DNA of 64,000 nt. It comes from Cognatundibacterium rugosum (GTDB lineage Bacteria; Pseudomonadota; Gammaproteobacteria; Burkholderiales; Burkholderiaceae_D). Shown one piece after another: positions 25,057 through 34,376 of the stretch (positions are counted from its first letter, which is position 1; each line of letters starts with the position of its first letter). A model generated the notes under the pieces. The model was not told the DNA's origin and did no database searches. It saw only the letters and a list, made by a program, of their open reading frames with translations. The stretch spans positions 62,001-126,000 of the forward strand of contig NZ_JACOGG010000013.1 in the NCBI RefSeq assembly GCF_014284365.1. Reading direction: 5' to 3'. A program made the position numbers and the translations under genes.

Positions 25057-25104
25057 ATCGCTAATTTCTGTGCCTGGCACAGTGACGATGTAAAGGAAAC
25101 TGAG

Positions 25105-26661
25105 ATGACCCATCCTGCCGTATCCCCTGCAAGTTCCGTATCTTCTGCTGCGCATTCCGGTAACACCGTGCCGGCTATTCCACTGCTGATTAATGGCGAA
25201 TTCGTGCAATCCCGCAGTACCGTGTGGCGCGATATCATCAACCCCGCCACGCAGGAAGTGCTGGCACGCGTACCGTTTGCGACACCTGAAGAAACTGATG
25301 CAGCGATCAATGCTGCACATAAAGCCTTTCAACACTGGCGCAAAACGCCTATCGGTGCGCGAGCACGTATCTTCCTGCGCTATCAGCAACTGATACGCGA
25401 CAATATGAAGCAACTGGCGGCGATGCTGACCGCGGAACAGGGCAAAACCCTGGCCGATGCGGAAGGCGATATTTTCCGTGGGCTGGAAGTGGTGGAGCAT
25501 GCAGCCAATATCGGCAATCTGCAAATGGGCGAGCTGGCCAATAATGTCGCTAATGGGGTTGATACCTATACTTTGCTGCAGCCTATCGGTGTGTGTGCCG
25601 GTATTACGCCGTTTAATTTTCCGGCCATGATACCGCTCTGGATGTTCCCTATGGCTATCGCCTGCGGCAATACCTTCGTGCTGAAACCGTCTGAACAAGA
25701 TCCTATGGTGACCATGCGTCTGGTCGAGCTGGCGCTGGAGGCCGGTGTGCCAGCCGGTGTGCTGAATGTGGTGCATGGCGGCGAACAGGTGGTGAATGCC
25801 TTGTGTGATCACGCGCATATCCGTGCACTGTCCTTTGTCGGCTCGGGTCGCGTGGGTCAGCATGTGTATCAGCGCGCCAGCCTGAATGGCAAGCGCGTGC
25901 AATGCATGATGGCGGCAAAAAATCATGCGGTGGTGATGCCGGATGCAAACCGTACCCAGACCATCAACAGCCTGGTGGGGGCGGCGTTTGGTGCGGCTGG
26001 TCAGCGTTGTATGGCGGTTTCGGTAGCGGTGCTGGTTGGTGCCGCACGCGAATGGTTGCCAGATCTGATCGACGTGGCGCGTACCCTCAAAGTCAGCGCC
26101 GGTACGGAGGCCGGTACCGATATTGGGCCCGTCATTTCACGCACTGCAGCGGACCGCGTGGCGACCCTGATAGAGCGTGGTGTGCAGCAGGGTGCCAGGC
26201 TGGAACTGGATGGCCGCAACCCGCAAGTACCCGGCTACGAAAAGGGCAATTTCTTTGGCCCTACGCTGTTTTCCGGGGTGCGTCCCGGCATGGATATCTA
26301 TGAGCAGGAAATCTTCGGACCGGTCTTATGCGTGATGGAAGCTGAGAATCTGGCGCAGGCTATTGCGCTGATTAATGCCAGCCCGTATGGCAATGGCACT
26401 GCGATTTTCACCCAGTCCGGTGCGGCGGCACGTCAGTTCCAGGAAGAGATCGATGTCGGTCAGGTTGGTATTAATGTGCCTATCCCGGTGCCAGTACCCT
26501 TGTTTTCATTTACCGGTTCGCGCGGCTCCAAGCTCGGTGATCTGGGGCCTTATGGCAAGCAGGTCATCAGCTTTTATACCCAGACTAAAACCGTGACCCA
26601 ACGCTGGTTTGATGATAGCCAGGCTGGCGCTGGTGTGAATACCACGATCGCGTTGAAGTGA
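25105..26661 (+). CDS. mmsA: Methylmalonate-semialdehyde dehydrogenase (CoA-acylating)
   Basis: A 518-residue aldehyde dehydrogenase with MmsA-type signatures: [40 protein letters not shown] and [17 protein letters not shown] with catalytic Cys 302. MmsA oxidises methylmalonate semialdehyde with NAD+ and CoA to propionyl-CoA, and also accepts malonate semialdehyde to give acetyl-CoA. The N-terminal 25 residues (Ser/Ala-rich) are a poorly conserved extension. AAAGGAAA lies 8 bases before the ATG. It is the first gene of a five-gene operon for the distal valine pathway and lies behind a cobalamin riboswitch. Confidence 0.92.
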   Translation: MTHPAVSPASSVSSAAHSGNTVPAIPLLINGEFVQSRSTVWRDIINPATQEVLARVPFATPEETDAAINAAHKAFQHWRKTPIGARARIFLRYQQLIRDNMKQLAAMLTAEQGKTLADAEGDIFRGLEVVEHAANIGNLQMGELANNVANGVDTYTLLQPIGVCAGITPFNFPAMIPLWMFPMAIACGNTFVLKPSEQDPMVTMRLVELALEAGVPAGVLNVVHGGEQVVNALCDHAHIRALSFVGSGRVGQHVYQRASLNGKRVQCMMAAKNHAVVMPDANRTQTINSLVGAAFGAAGQRCMAVSVAVLVGAAREWLPDLIDVARTLKVSAGTEAGTDIGPVISRTAADRVATLIERGVQQGARLELDGRNPQVPGYEKGNFFGPTLFSGVRPGMDIYEQEIFGPVLCVMEAENLAQAIALINASPYGNGTAIFTQSGAAARQFQEEIDVGQVGINVPIPVPVPLFSFTGSRGSKLGDLGPYGKQVISFYTQTKTVTQRWFDDSQAGAGVNTTIALK

Positions 26662-26674
26662 ATGGGTGAGTGCG

Positions 26675-27835
26675 ATGAATTTCGATCTCAACCAGGAACA
26701 GCGCGCGTTTCAGGATGCGGCGCGCAGTTTCGCTGAACAAGAGTTACAACCGCTGGCGGCGCAATGGGATGCGGACGGCTTTTTCCCGCGTGCCGTGATA
26801 GAAAAAGCCGGTGACATGGGCTTTTGCGGCCTGTATTCCCCTGAAAGCGCAGGCGGATTGGGCTTGTCACGACTCGACGCCAGCATCATTTTTGAAGAGC
26901 TGGCAGCGGCCGATCCCTCCACCACCGCGTATCTGAGCATACACAATATGGCGACCTGGATGCTGTGCAGCTGGGGTAGTGCAGCCGTGCGCGAACGCTG
27001 GGCCAGCGCGCTGACTTCGGGCCGGCAACTGGCTTCGTATTGCCTGACCGAGCCGGGTGCGGGTTCCGATGCGGCAGCCCTGCGCACCAAGGCCAGCGCG
27101 GTTGACGGCGGTTATCGTATCAACGGTGCCAAGGCATTTATCTCAGGCGCCGGTGCGTCCGATGTGCTGATCGTGATGGCACGTACCGGCGCGGCGGGTG
27201 CGGCCGGTATCTCGGCGTTTGTGGTGCCGGCAGGCAATGCCGGTATCAGCTATGGCCGGCTGGAAGAAAAATTAGGCTGGCATAGTCAGCCTACGCGTGC
27301 GGTGTTTTTTGAAGATGTGTGGGTGCCGCAGGATCATTTGCTGGGTGAGGTTGGCCAAGGTTTTCGGCTTGCCATGCGCGGACTGGATGGTGGTCGCATC
27401 AATATCGCTGCCTGTTCTATCGGTGCTGCACAAGGCGCGTTAAATGCAGCGCAAACCTATGTGCGTGAGCGGCGTCAGTTCGGCCATCTGCTGGCGGATT
27501 TTCAGTCTGTGCAATTCAAACTGGCAGACATGCTGACCGATCTGATTGCGGCACGTCAGTTAGTCCGTATGGCGGCCGTCAAGCTGGATGAGCAGGCGGT
27601 GCATGCGACAGCCTATTGCGCCATGGCCAAGCGCTTTGCCACCGACGTCGGTTTTCAAGTCTGCGATGAAGCGATGCAGATTTGCGGTGGCAATGGCTAT
27701 ATCCGCGAATACCCGCTGGAACGCCTGATGCGCGATGCACGCGCCCACAAAATCGTGGAAGGCACCAATGAAATCATGCGCTCGATTATTGCGCGTCAAT
27801 TCCTCAACACCCTGAGTACCGGAGAACTGCGATGA
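26675..27835 (+). CDS. Acyl-CoA dehydrogenase, probably isobutyryl-CoA dehydrogenase
   Basis: A 386-residue flavoprotein of the acyl-CoA dehydrogenase family. YCLTEPGAGSDAAAL and the FISGAGASDVLIVMA region form the substrate and FAD pocket. RRQFGHLLADFQSVQFKLADM and CDEAMQICGGNGYIREYPLERLMRDARAHKI are classic signatures. VEGTNEIMR carries the catalytic Glu. The position after mmsA and before enoyl-CoA hydratase and hydroxyisobutyryl-CoA hydrolase points to isobutyryl-CoA as substrate. Related enzymes also oxidise short straight-chain acyl-CoAs, so propionyl-CoA is conceivable. ATG 26675 is 13 bp after mmsA; a GTG at 26666 is possible. The stop overlaps the next start (ATGA). Confidence 0.88.
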   Translation: MNFDLNQEQRAFQDAARSFAEQELQPLAAQWDADGFFPRAVIEKAGDMGFCGLYSPESAGGLGLSRLDASIIFEELAAADPSTTAYLSIHNMATWMLCSWGSAAVRERWASALTSGRQLASYCLTEPGAGSDAAALRTKASAVDGGYRINGAKAFISGAGASDVLIVMARTGAAGAAGISAFVVPAGNAGISYGRLEEKLGWHSQPTRAVFFEDVWVPQDHLLGEVGQGFRLAMRGLDGGRINIAACSIGAAQGALNAAQTYVRERRQFGHLLADFQSVQFKLADMLTDLIAARQLVRMAAVKLDEQAVHATAYCAMAKRFATDVGFQVCDEAMQICGGNGYIREYPLERLMRDARAHKIVEGTNEIMRSIIARQFLNTLSTGELR

Positions 27836-28614
27836 ATCACTACCATAATCTGCAAGTACAACTTGAACAGCATACTGCGCTGATCAGCTTACACAATCCA
27901 CCCGCAAACACCTTCACGCGTGAAGGCCTGATGGCATTGACCCAGCTGGTGCATGACCTGAATGCGCGACCTGAAATCACCAGCCTGATTTTGTCTGGTA
28001 GCGGGCAAAAGTTTTTTTCTGCGGGTGCAGATTTGCAGGCATTTGCATCTGGCGATAAAGCGCTGGCACGCGAAATGGCGCGCCGCTTTGGTGAGGCCTT
28101 CGAGGCATTGGCGGCGTTCCGCGGCGTGTCGGTTGCGGCAATCAATGGCTATGCCATGGGCGGCGGGCTGGAGTGTGCGCTGGCCTGTGATATCCGTATC
28201 GCAGAAACCCAGGCCGTGCTGGCCCTGCCGGAAGCTACGGTCGGTTTGCTGCCTTGTGCTGGTGGTACCCAGCATCTGAGCTGGCTGGTTGGTGAAGCCT
28301 GGGCCAAACGCCTGATCTTGTTGGGCGAACGCATCGATGCCGCTACCGCCTTGCGTATCGGTCTGGTGCAGGAAGTGGTGGGCAGCAGCATGGCCCTTGA
28401 ACGGGCGCAGCAACTGGCGGCCCTGGCTGCTAAACAAAGCCCGCGCAGTCTGCGCACTTGCAAGCAATTGATACAGGGTGCACGCAGCCAGCCGGTACAG
28501 CACATGCTGGTGCAGGAGCGTGAAGCCTTTGTGGATTTGTTTGACGGGCCCGATCAGACCGAAGGTGTGCAGGCATTTTTAGAAAAACGTCAGCCTAACT
28601 GGAGTTATCAATGA
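27832..28614 (+). CDS. Enoyl-CoA hydratase/isomerase (crotonase family)
   Basis: A 260-residue crotonase. The oxyanion-hole segments are FFSAGADLQAF and AMGGGLECALACDIRIAE, and both catalytic glutamates of true hydratases are present, one in GGLEC and one in ALPEATVGLLPCAGGTQHL. In the operon it would hydrate methacrylyl-CoA to 3-hydroxyisobutyryl-CoA. The family could equally hydrate acrylyl-CoA to 3-hydroxypropionyl-CoA. The ATG overlaps the stop of the dehydrogenase (ATGA), and its own stop overlaps the next gene in the same way, so translation is coupled along the operon. Confidence 0.88.
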   Translation: MNHYHNLQVQLEQHTALISLHNPPANTFTREGLMALTQLVHDLNARPEITSLILSGSGQKFFSAGADLQAFASGDKALAREMARRFGEAFEALAAFRGVSVAAINGYAMGGGLECALACDIRIAETQAVLALPEATVGLLPCAGGTQHLSWLVGEAWAKRLILLGERIDAATALRIGLVQEVVGSSMALERAQQLAALAAKQSPRSLRTCKQLIQGARSQPVQHMLVQEREAFVDLFDGPDQTEGVQAFLEKRQPNWSYQ

Positions 28615-29852
28615 TGGAGGCTAAGGTGATGAATGATAAGGCTATGGATGTCGTCTTATTTGAAGAGCGCGTGTGTGCCGATGGCAAGCGGCTGGCAATC
28701 GCAACCCTGAACGTGCCTGCGACCTTAAACGCCTTATCGCTGCCTATGGTGCAGCTGCTGACTGCGCGCCTGAAGCAATGGGCCAGCGACCCGCAGATTG
28801 CGCTGGTGCTGTTGCAAGCGAGTGGTGATAAAGCCTTTTGTGCTGGCGGCGATTTACAACAGCTGTATCAGTCTATGCGCACGCATCATGCCTCGGCTGC
28901 AGCGGGTGATTGCTGCGCGAATGCGTATGCGGCAGAATTTTTTGCGAGTGAATACCAGCTCGATTATCTGATACACCGTTATCCCAAACCTGTGCTGTGC
29001 TGGGCGCATGGCGTGGTGATGGGCGGCGGTGTGGGTTTGATGATGGGCGCCAGCCATAAAGTGGTGACTGAAGCGACCCGCTTTGCGATGCCAGAAGCCG
29101 CGATAGGCCTATTCCCGGATGTCGGTGGCTCCTGGATGCTGTCACGCCTGCCCGGCAAAATTGGCTTGTTTCTGGCACTGACCGGCGCCCAGCTACGCAG
29201 CGCCGACTGTCTGTATGCGGGCATCGCTGATTACGCAATTCCACATGCGAGCCGTGAGCAACTGATCGCCGCTATCCTGCGCCAGGGTTGGAGCATTTCA
29301 CCATTTGAAGCGGCTCAGCAATTGAGCCAGCTGCTGCATAGTGTCGCCATGCCGGAAGCCGTATTAGCCGGGCCTTTGCAGGAAGCGGCTACATTGATCG
29401 ATCGTTTGTGCGAGGGCGAGAATTGGCAGCACATCGTGCAGAAACTGCGTGATCATGCATACACTGACCCTTGGTTGCAGAAAGCCGCAGCCAGCCTGCA
29501 CAAGGCCGCACCTTTATCGCTGGCACTGGCCTGGGAAGCGCAACGGCGTGCGGCCACCATGTCGCTGGAACAGGTGTTTCAGATGGAATATGTGCTGGCT
29601 TTACGCTGTGCCGCTCACACTGATTTTGCAGAAGGGATTCGCGCTTTACTGATAGACAAAGACGGTAAGCCGCAATGGCAGCCTGCCGATCTGCAGCAAC
29701 TGACGGCAGCCCACATGGAGACGTTAGTGGCGGCCATGTTTGCCGCGCCAGACTGGCCTCAGCATCCGTTACACGACTTAGCCCAGCCCGAAGTGTCAGT
29801 GCAGCAGAATGAGCACAATGAGCACATTAACCTGGAGGAGCAAGCAGCATGA
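28611..29852 (+). CDS. 3-hydroxyisobutyryl-CoA hydrolase (HIBCH family)
   Basis: A 413-residue crotonase-fold thioesterase. Compared with hydratases it is longer and has the HIBCH pattern: KAFCAGGDLQQLYQSM, then AHGVVMGGGVGLMMGASHKV, FAMPEAAIGLFPDVGGSWML (catalytic Glu and Asp) and a helical C-terminal domain. The enzyme removes CoA from 3-hydroxyisobutyryl-CoA, and often also from 3-hydroxypropionyl-CoA. ATG 28611 overlaps the previous stop and has GGAG upstream. ATG 28629, preceded by GGAGG inside the coding sequence, is a good alternative start that would give 407 residues. Hydrolysis keeps toxic methacrylyl- or acrylyl-CoA low. Confidence 0.88.
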   Translation: MMEAKVMNDKAMDVVLFEERVCADGKRLAIATLNVPATLNALSLPMVQLLTARLKQWASDPQIALVLLQASGDKAFCAGGDLQQLYQSMRTHHASAAAGDCCANAYAAEFFASEYQLDYLIHRYPKPVLCWAHGVVMGGGVGLMMGASHKVVTEATRFAMPEAAIGLFPDVGGSWMLSRLPGKIGLFLALTGAQLRSADCLYAGIADYAIPHASREQLIAAILRQGWSISPFEAAQQLSQLLHSVAMPEAVLAGPLQEAATLIDRLCEGENWQHIVQKLRDHAYTDPWLQKAAASLHKAAPLSLALAWEAQRRAATMSLEQVFQMEYVLALRCAAHTDFAEGIRALLIDKDGKPQWQPADLQQLTAAHMETLVAAMFAAPDWPQHPLHDLAQPEVSVQQNEHNEHINLEEQAA

Positions 29853-30754
29853 GTCAGATTGCATTTATTGGTTTAGGTAATATGGGAGCGCCGATGGCGC
29901 TGAACTTACTCAAGGCCGGACATCGCCTCAGGGTGTATGACTTATCGGCTGCAGCTATGGATAAGCTGGCCAGCGCCGGTGCGCAGTGTGCCAGTTCCGC
30001 CGCCGATGCGGTGCTTGAAGCGGAGGTGGTGATTTCTATGCTGCCAGCGAGCCGCCATGTCGAAGCCCTGTATTTTGGTGCCAAGAATAGCCCCGGCATA
30101 CTGGGGCTGATCGCAGACGATGCGCTGGTTTTGGATTGCAGCACAATCGCTCCGCAGACTGCGATACAGCTGGCCAGCGCGGCGGCGGAGCGTGGCCTGA
30201 GTTTGCTCGATGCGCCGGTTTCAGGCGGCACTGCCGGTGCGGCCGCAGGCACGCTGACCTTCATGGTGGGCGGCTTGCTCAATGATCTGGAACGCGCGCG
30301 TCCTATACTGTCCGCAATGGGAAAAAACATTTTTCATGCAGGCAGTTATGGCGCAGGTCAGACTGCAAAAATCTGCAATAACATGTTATTGGGCATACTG
30401 ATGGCGGGTACCGCAGAGGCGCTGGCGCTGGGTGTGGCGAACGGGCTGGATGCGCATGTGCTGTCGGATATCATGCGTCAGAGTTCAGGCCGTAACTGGG
30501 CACTGGAATTGTATAACCCTTGTCCCGGTGTGATGGATAATGTGCCCGCGTCACGCGGCTACAGCGGCGGTTTTGGGGTGGATCTGATGTTGAAGGATCT
30601 GGGCCTGGCTGCGGAATCAGCACGCACGGTACAGGCTGCGGTGCCGCTGGGTGAGCTGGCGCGGAATCTGTATGCTTTACACAGTCAGCAAGGCGCGGGT
30701 GCTTTAGATTTTTCCAGCATTTACAGCTTGTTGGGGCGTAAGGCCGAAGACTGA
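29849..30754 (+). CDS. mmsB: 3-hydroxyisobutyrate dehydrogenase
   Basis: A 301-residue beta-hydroxyacid dehydrogenase: IAFIGLGNMGAPMALNLLKAG (NAD-binding loop), LLDAPVSGGTAGAAAGTLTF (substrate motif) and GAGQTAKICNN with catalytic Lys 174. It oxidises 3-hydroxyisobutyrate to methylmalonate semialdehyde, the MmsA substrate. Enzymes of this family also oxidise 3-hydroxypropionate to malonate semialdehyde. A strong GGAGGAG precedes the start, which overlaps the HIBCH stop by ATGA. It is the last gene of the operon and is followed by a strong hairpin shared with convergent metE. Confidence 0.92.
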   Translation: MSQIAFIGLGNMGAPMALNLLKAGHRLRVYDLSAAAMDKLASAGAQCASSAADAVLEAEVVISMLPASRHVEALYFGAKNSPGILGLIADDALVLDCSTIAPQTAIQLASAAAERGLSLLDAPVSGGTAGAAAGTLTFMVGGLLNDLERARPILSAMGKNIFHAGSYGAGQTAKICNNMLLGILMAGTAEALALGVANGLDAHVLSDIMRQSSGRNWALELYNPCPGVMDNVPASRGYSGGFGVDLMLKDLGLAAESARTVQAAVPLGELARNLYALHSQQGAGALDFSSIYSLLGRKAED

Positions 30755-30781
30755 CGCCGATCGTCAGTTTCAACGTGTTAT

Positions 30782-30837
30782 GCGCACCTGAGTCCGCAAT
30801 GTTGCGGATACTCAGGTGCGCAGATACTCAGCTTTTT
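30782..30837. terminator. Bidirectional terminator between mmsB and metE
   Basis: GCGCACCTGAGT (30782-30793) pairs with ACTCAGGTGCGC (30810-30821), and CCGCAA/TTGCGG pairs inside it, giving an almost fully paired hairpin. A T run at 30833-30837 follows on the plus strand. It separates the convergent valine operon and metE. Confidence 0.75.
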
Positions 30838-30860
30838 AGTACAGATTATTTCAACTGCAT

Positions 30861-33179
30861 TCAGACTGGCTGCGCCACCGCATCCACCGTTGCGCTGGCT
30901 TGCTGATCCTGTTCGGCCAGCAGCCTGAGCTGACGTGCTGCTGCCACCATATTCGCGAGTGCCAGTTCGGTTTCCTGCCATTGGCGGGTTTTCAGGCCGC
31001 AATCCGGATTCACCCATAAACGCGCATCGGGAATCACGCTGCGTGCCTTGCCCAATAAGCGAGCGATTTCTTCCGGTTTGGGTACCCGTGGTGAATGGAT
31101 GTCATACACGCCGGGACCTATATCGTTAGGGTAGGAAAAGCTGGAAAATCCATCCAGTAATTCCATGTCTGAACGCGAGGTTTCTATCGTAATCACATCG
31201 GCATCCATGGCAGCGATCCAGGGCAGGATGTCGTTGAATTCTGAATAGCACATATGGGTATGAATCTGGGTGGTATCGCGCACCCCGGCTGCACACAGTT
31301 GGAAGGCCTGTACTGCCCAGTCCAGATAATGCGCCCAGTCTTGCTGGCGCAAAGGCAGACCTTCGCGGAATGCGGGTTCATCGATTTGTATCATGCCTAT
31401 GCCTGCCTGTTCCAGATCGCAGACTTCATCGCGTAATGCCAGTGCAATCTGGCGCGCCGTGACTTCGCGTGGCTGATCGTCACGCACGAAAGACCATTGC
31501 AGCATCGTGACTGGTCCGGTCAGCATGCCTTTCATCGGCTTGTCGGTCAGGCTTTGCGCATAGGCGCTCCAGCTTACCGTCATGGCTTCGGGGCGATACA
31601 CATCGCCATAAATAAACGGCGGTTTCACGCAGCGCGAACCATAACTCTGTACCCAGCCAAAATCGGTAAAGCCATAACCCCACAGCTGTTCACCGAAATA
31701 CTCCACCATGTCATTGCGTTCTGGTTCGCCATGTACCAGCACATCCAGTCCCAGTTCTTCCTGCTTGCTGACTACCAGGCTGATTTCTGCGCGCATTTTT
31801 TCCAGATAATCGAGATGGCTGATTTCAGCACGCTTATACGCGGCGCGGGTCTGGCGTATGGCTGGTGTTTGCGGAAAGGAGCCAATGGTGGTGGTCGGGA
31901 ACAGCGGCAACTGCCATTTTTCTTGCTGGGCGCGGATACGTTCGCTGAAGCCAGAATGACGCTGAGTATCTTTGGCAGCAATCGCTTGCAGACGCTTTTG
32001 TACCAGCGGATTGTGGATGCGCTTAGAGTTCTGGCGCGACTGTACGGCCTGATCGCTGGCCGCCAGTTGGGCCGCGACTGCTGCTTCACCTTGATCCAGT
32101 GCCAGTCTCAGGGTTTGGATTTCTGTGATTTTCTGATTCGCGAAAGCCAGCCAGTTTTTCAGTTCGCTATCCAGCCGGGTTTCGCTGTCCAGATCGACCG
32201 GTACATGTAGTAAAGAACAACTGCTGCTGATCCAGCAACGCTCGCCTAGCGCCGCATGCACAGGCTGCAGCTTGTGCAGCGCGCGCCGCAAATCGGTACG
32301 CCAGATATTGCGGCCATCGACCACGCCCAAAGACAAAACCTGCGGTGCCGGCCAGTTCGCCAGTACATCCGTCGTCAGGTGAGCGCCACGCACCAGATCC
32401 AGATGTACACCGGCCACAGGCAGGCTTTGCAGTAAGTCCAGATGCTGACTTACATCGCCAAAATAGCTGGCCAGTAAAATCTTAGGCGCGTGCAGGCTCA
32501 ATGCCTGATAGCAGGGCAGGAATTGCGCCAGATAGGCCGCATCCAGATCCAGTGACAGCACTGGTTCGTCGATTTGCACCCAGGTCACGCCTTGCTGTTG
32601 CAGGCGCTGCAGTATGCCTTGATAGGCGCTCAGCAATGGCGGCAATAATTCCAGTGCATGTGACAGTCCGGATTTGACTTTGCCCAGTGCCAGCAGACTC
32701 AGCGGTCCCAGCAACACTATCTTAGGCTGAAAACCCGCGGCCTGCGCCTGACTGACTTCGTCAAACAGCCAGTCAGTGCCGCCGTCAAAGCGGGTGTGCT
32801 GGCTCCATTCCGGGACCAGATAATGGTAGTTGGTATCAAACCATTTGGTCATTTCCATCGCAAACTGCTGGTTGTTGCCGCGTGCCAGTTCGGAATACTG
32901 TTGCAGATTCAGACTGGCGGGATCGAAGCCAAAACGTTCCGGGATCGCGCCCAGCAAAGCCAGGGTTTGCAATACATGATCGTAATACGCGAAATCGCCG
33001 ACCGTGACCAGATCCAGACCGGCATCCGCCTGACTTTGCCAGTGGCGCAGACGCAGGCTGGCGGCCAGTTCCTGCAATTGCTGTTCGTTGCTGTCGCCGC
33101 GCCAGAACGATTCCAGCGCAAATTTCAATTCTCTGTGGGCGCCTATGCGCGGATAACCGGGGATGTGAGCTAAGGACAT
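30861..33179 (-). CDS. metE: Cobalamin-independent methionine synthase MetE
   Basis: A 772-residue MetE. The N-terminal half begins [21 protein letters not shown]. The catalytic half carries [19 protein letters not shown] residues ([15 protein letters not shown]), [17 protein letters not shown], and the zinc ligands in HTHMCYSEF and NPDCGLKTR. It transfers a methyl group from 5-methyltetrahydrofolate polyglutamate to homocysteine without B12. I start it at ATG 33179, where GGAG sits 6 bases upstream; the open frame reaches 33308 but the extra 43 residues are not part of the family. It is divergent from metR. No B12 riboswitch lies in its own leader, so MetR is the likely main control. Confidence 0.95.
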   Translation of the reverse strand: MSLAHIPGYPRIGAHRELKFALESFWRGDSNEQQLQELAASLRLRHWQSQADAGLDLVTVGDFAYYDHVLQTLALLGAIPERFGFDPASLNLQQYSELARGNNQQFAMEMTKWFDTNYHYLVPEWSQHTRFDGGTDWLFDEVSQAQAAGFQPKIVLLGPLSLLALGKVKSGLSHALELLPPLLSAYQGILQRLQQQGVTWVQIDEPVLSLDLDAAYLAQFLPCYQALSLHAPKILLASYFGDVSQHLDLLQSLPVAGVHLDLVRGAHLTTDVLANWPAPQVLSLGVVDGRNIWRTDLRRALHKLQPVHAALGERCWISSSCSLLHVPVDLDSETRLDSELKNWLAFANQKITEIQTLRLALDQGEAAVAAQLAASDQAVQSRQNSKRIHNPLVQKRLQAIAAKDTQRHSGFSERIRAQQEKWQLPLFPTTTIGSFPQTPAIRQTRAAYKRAEISHLDYLEKMRAEISLVVSKQEELGLDVLVHGEPERNDMVEYFGEQLWGYGFTDFGWVQSYGSRCVKPPFIYGDVYRPEAMTVSWSAYAQSLTDKPMKGMLTGPVTMLQWSFVRDDQPREVTARQIALALRDEVCDLEQAGIGMIQIDEPAFREGLPLRQQDWAHYLDWAVQAFQLCAAGVRDTTQIHTHMCYSEFNDILPWIAAMDADVITIETSRSDMELLDGFSSFSYPNDIGPGVYDIHSPRVPKPEEIARLLGKARSVIPDARLWVNPDCGLKTRQWQETELALANMVAAARQLRLLAEQDQQASATVDAVAQPV

Positions 33180-33307
33180 GATGGACTCCAGATCAAAGGG
33201 TGGTTGCAAACCTGAGGCTTGATTGCGTAAGCCTGATACGGGTTTCGGGCTTGTCATTTTGTCTTGGGGTCGAGTATTATTCAAACGATATAAATTCCTA
33301 TTCATCA

Positions 33308-33320
33308 TGAAATTTACTCA
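33308..33320. promoter_or_regulatory. Possible MetR-binding site
   Basis: TGAAATTTACTCA matches the MetR consensus TGAA-N5-TTCA at seven of eight fixed positions. It lies between metE and metR, but ends only two bases before the metR ATG, so it would act mainly as an autoregulatory site or belong to the metE upstream region. It was found by eye only. Confidence 0.3.
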
Positions 33321-33322
33321 TA

Positions 33323-34243
33323 ATGGCATCTATACTGGAAATACGGCACTTAAAAACCCTGCGTGCCCTGCGCGAGGCAGGCAATCTGATGCGCGCTGCC
33401 AGCTTGCTGAATGTGACTCAATCGGCCTTATCGCATCAGATCAAGCAACTGGAAGAGCACTACGGTCTGGAATTATTTGAGAGGAAGTCGGTGCCGGTGC
33501 GTTTCACCGCAGCCGGGGAACGGCTGCTACAACTGGGCGATGACTTGCTACCGGCTGTGGCGGAGGCCGAGCGCGATATGGCGCGGCTGGCGCAGGGCGA
33601 GGCCGGGCAGTTAAGAATCTCAGTGGAATGCCATACCTGTTTTGACTGGCTGATGCCAGCCATGGATATTTTCCGGCAACGCTGGCCAGCGGTGGAGCTC
33701 GATATTGTGTCGGGCTTTCATGCCGATCCTATCGCTTTGCTGCACGAACACCGCGCTGATATTGCGATTGTGGCCGACCGGGATGCCGATGAGGTAGTCG
33801 ATTACCATCCGCTGTTCCGCTATGAAATCGTGGCGCTGGTCGCCAAAGATCATCCTCTGGCGGCACGCGATTATCTGGTGGCCGAAGACTTTGCCAGCGA
33901 TACCCTGATTACCTATCCGGTACCGGATGAGATGCTCGACGTAGTGCGGCAGGTGTTGCGGCCAGCCGGTATCAAGACTACGCGCAGGACGACTGAGCTG
34001 ACAGTCGCGATGCTGCAATTAGTCGCGAGCAAACGCGGTATCGCGACCTTGCCTTTATGGGCCGCGCAAAACTACCTGAACCGGAATTATGTGCTGGCTA
34101 AGAAAATCAGCGCCGACGGCTTGACCGGTCGTCTGTATGCGAGCTGCCTGCCAGCCATGTCATCCAAAGCTTATCTGCTCGACTTTGTGCAAACTATCCG
34201 TGAAAGTAGTTTTTTGACGCTGAGTAATGTGGAATTGCTGTGA
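33323..34243 (+). CDS. metR: LysR-family activator of methionine genes, MetR
   Basis: A 306-residue LysR-type regulator collinear with Escherichia coli MetR: EIRHLKTLRALREAGNLMRAA and NVTQSALSHQIKQLEEHYG form the DNA-binding domain, followed by ERKSVPVRFTAAGERLLQL. LRISVECHTCFDWLMPAM is typical of MetR. Homocysteine is the usual co-activator. The divergent arrangement with metE is the standard one for this pair, supporting the specific name. The C-terminal effector domain is complete. Confidence 0.92.
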   Translation: MASILEIRHLKTLRALREAGNLMRAASLLNVTQSALSHQIKQLEEHYGLELFERKSVPVRFTAAGERLLQLGDDLLPAVAEAERDMARLAQGEAGQLRISVECHTCFDWLMPAMDIFRQRWPAVELDIVSGFHADPIALLHEHRADIAIVADRDADEVVDYHPLFRYEIVALVAKDHPLAARDYLVAEDFASDTLITYPVPDEMLDVVRQVLRPAGIKTTRRTTELTVAMLQLVASKRGIATLPLWAAQNYLNRNYVLAKKISADGLTGRLYASCLPAMSSKAYLLDFVQTIRESSFLTLSNVELL

Positions 34244-34301
34244 ATTTACATGGCAGGATTTAGCGCCACAACGTAGTTGAAACGGTTTGGTGTAATTTCT
34301 A

Positions 34302-34340
34302 AAAAAACCGGACCGTGGCCTTGGCGCACGATCCGGGTTT
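34302..34340. terminator. Probable terminator between metR and the hemerythrin gene
   Basis: AAACCGGACCGTG (34305-34317) pairs imperfectly with CACGATCCGGGTTT (34327-34340). A runs precede it and T residues follow, so it could work for either convergent transcript. One bulge weakens the stem. Confidence 0.5.
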
Positions 34341-34376
34341 GCAGCAGTTTGCAGCGGGGGGATTGAAATCAAAGAG

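Noticed and set aside
24761..25093. 110-residue open frame upstream of mmsA
   Set aside because: It overlaps the riboswitch core, B12 box and terminator; the conserved RNA elements explain the sequence and the peptide has no family features.
30861..33179. Idea that the cobalamin riboswitch controls metE
   Set aside because: The riboswitch is on the plus strand 6 kb away, upstream of mmsA, while metE is transcribed on the minus strand from about 33.2 kb with no aptamer motifs in its leader.
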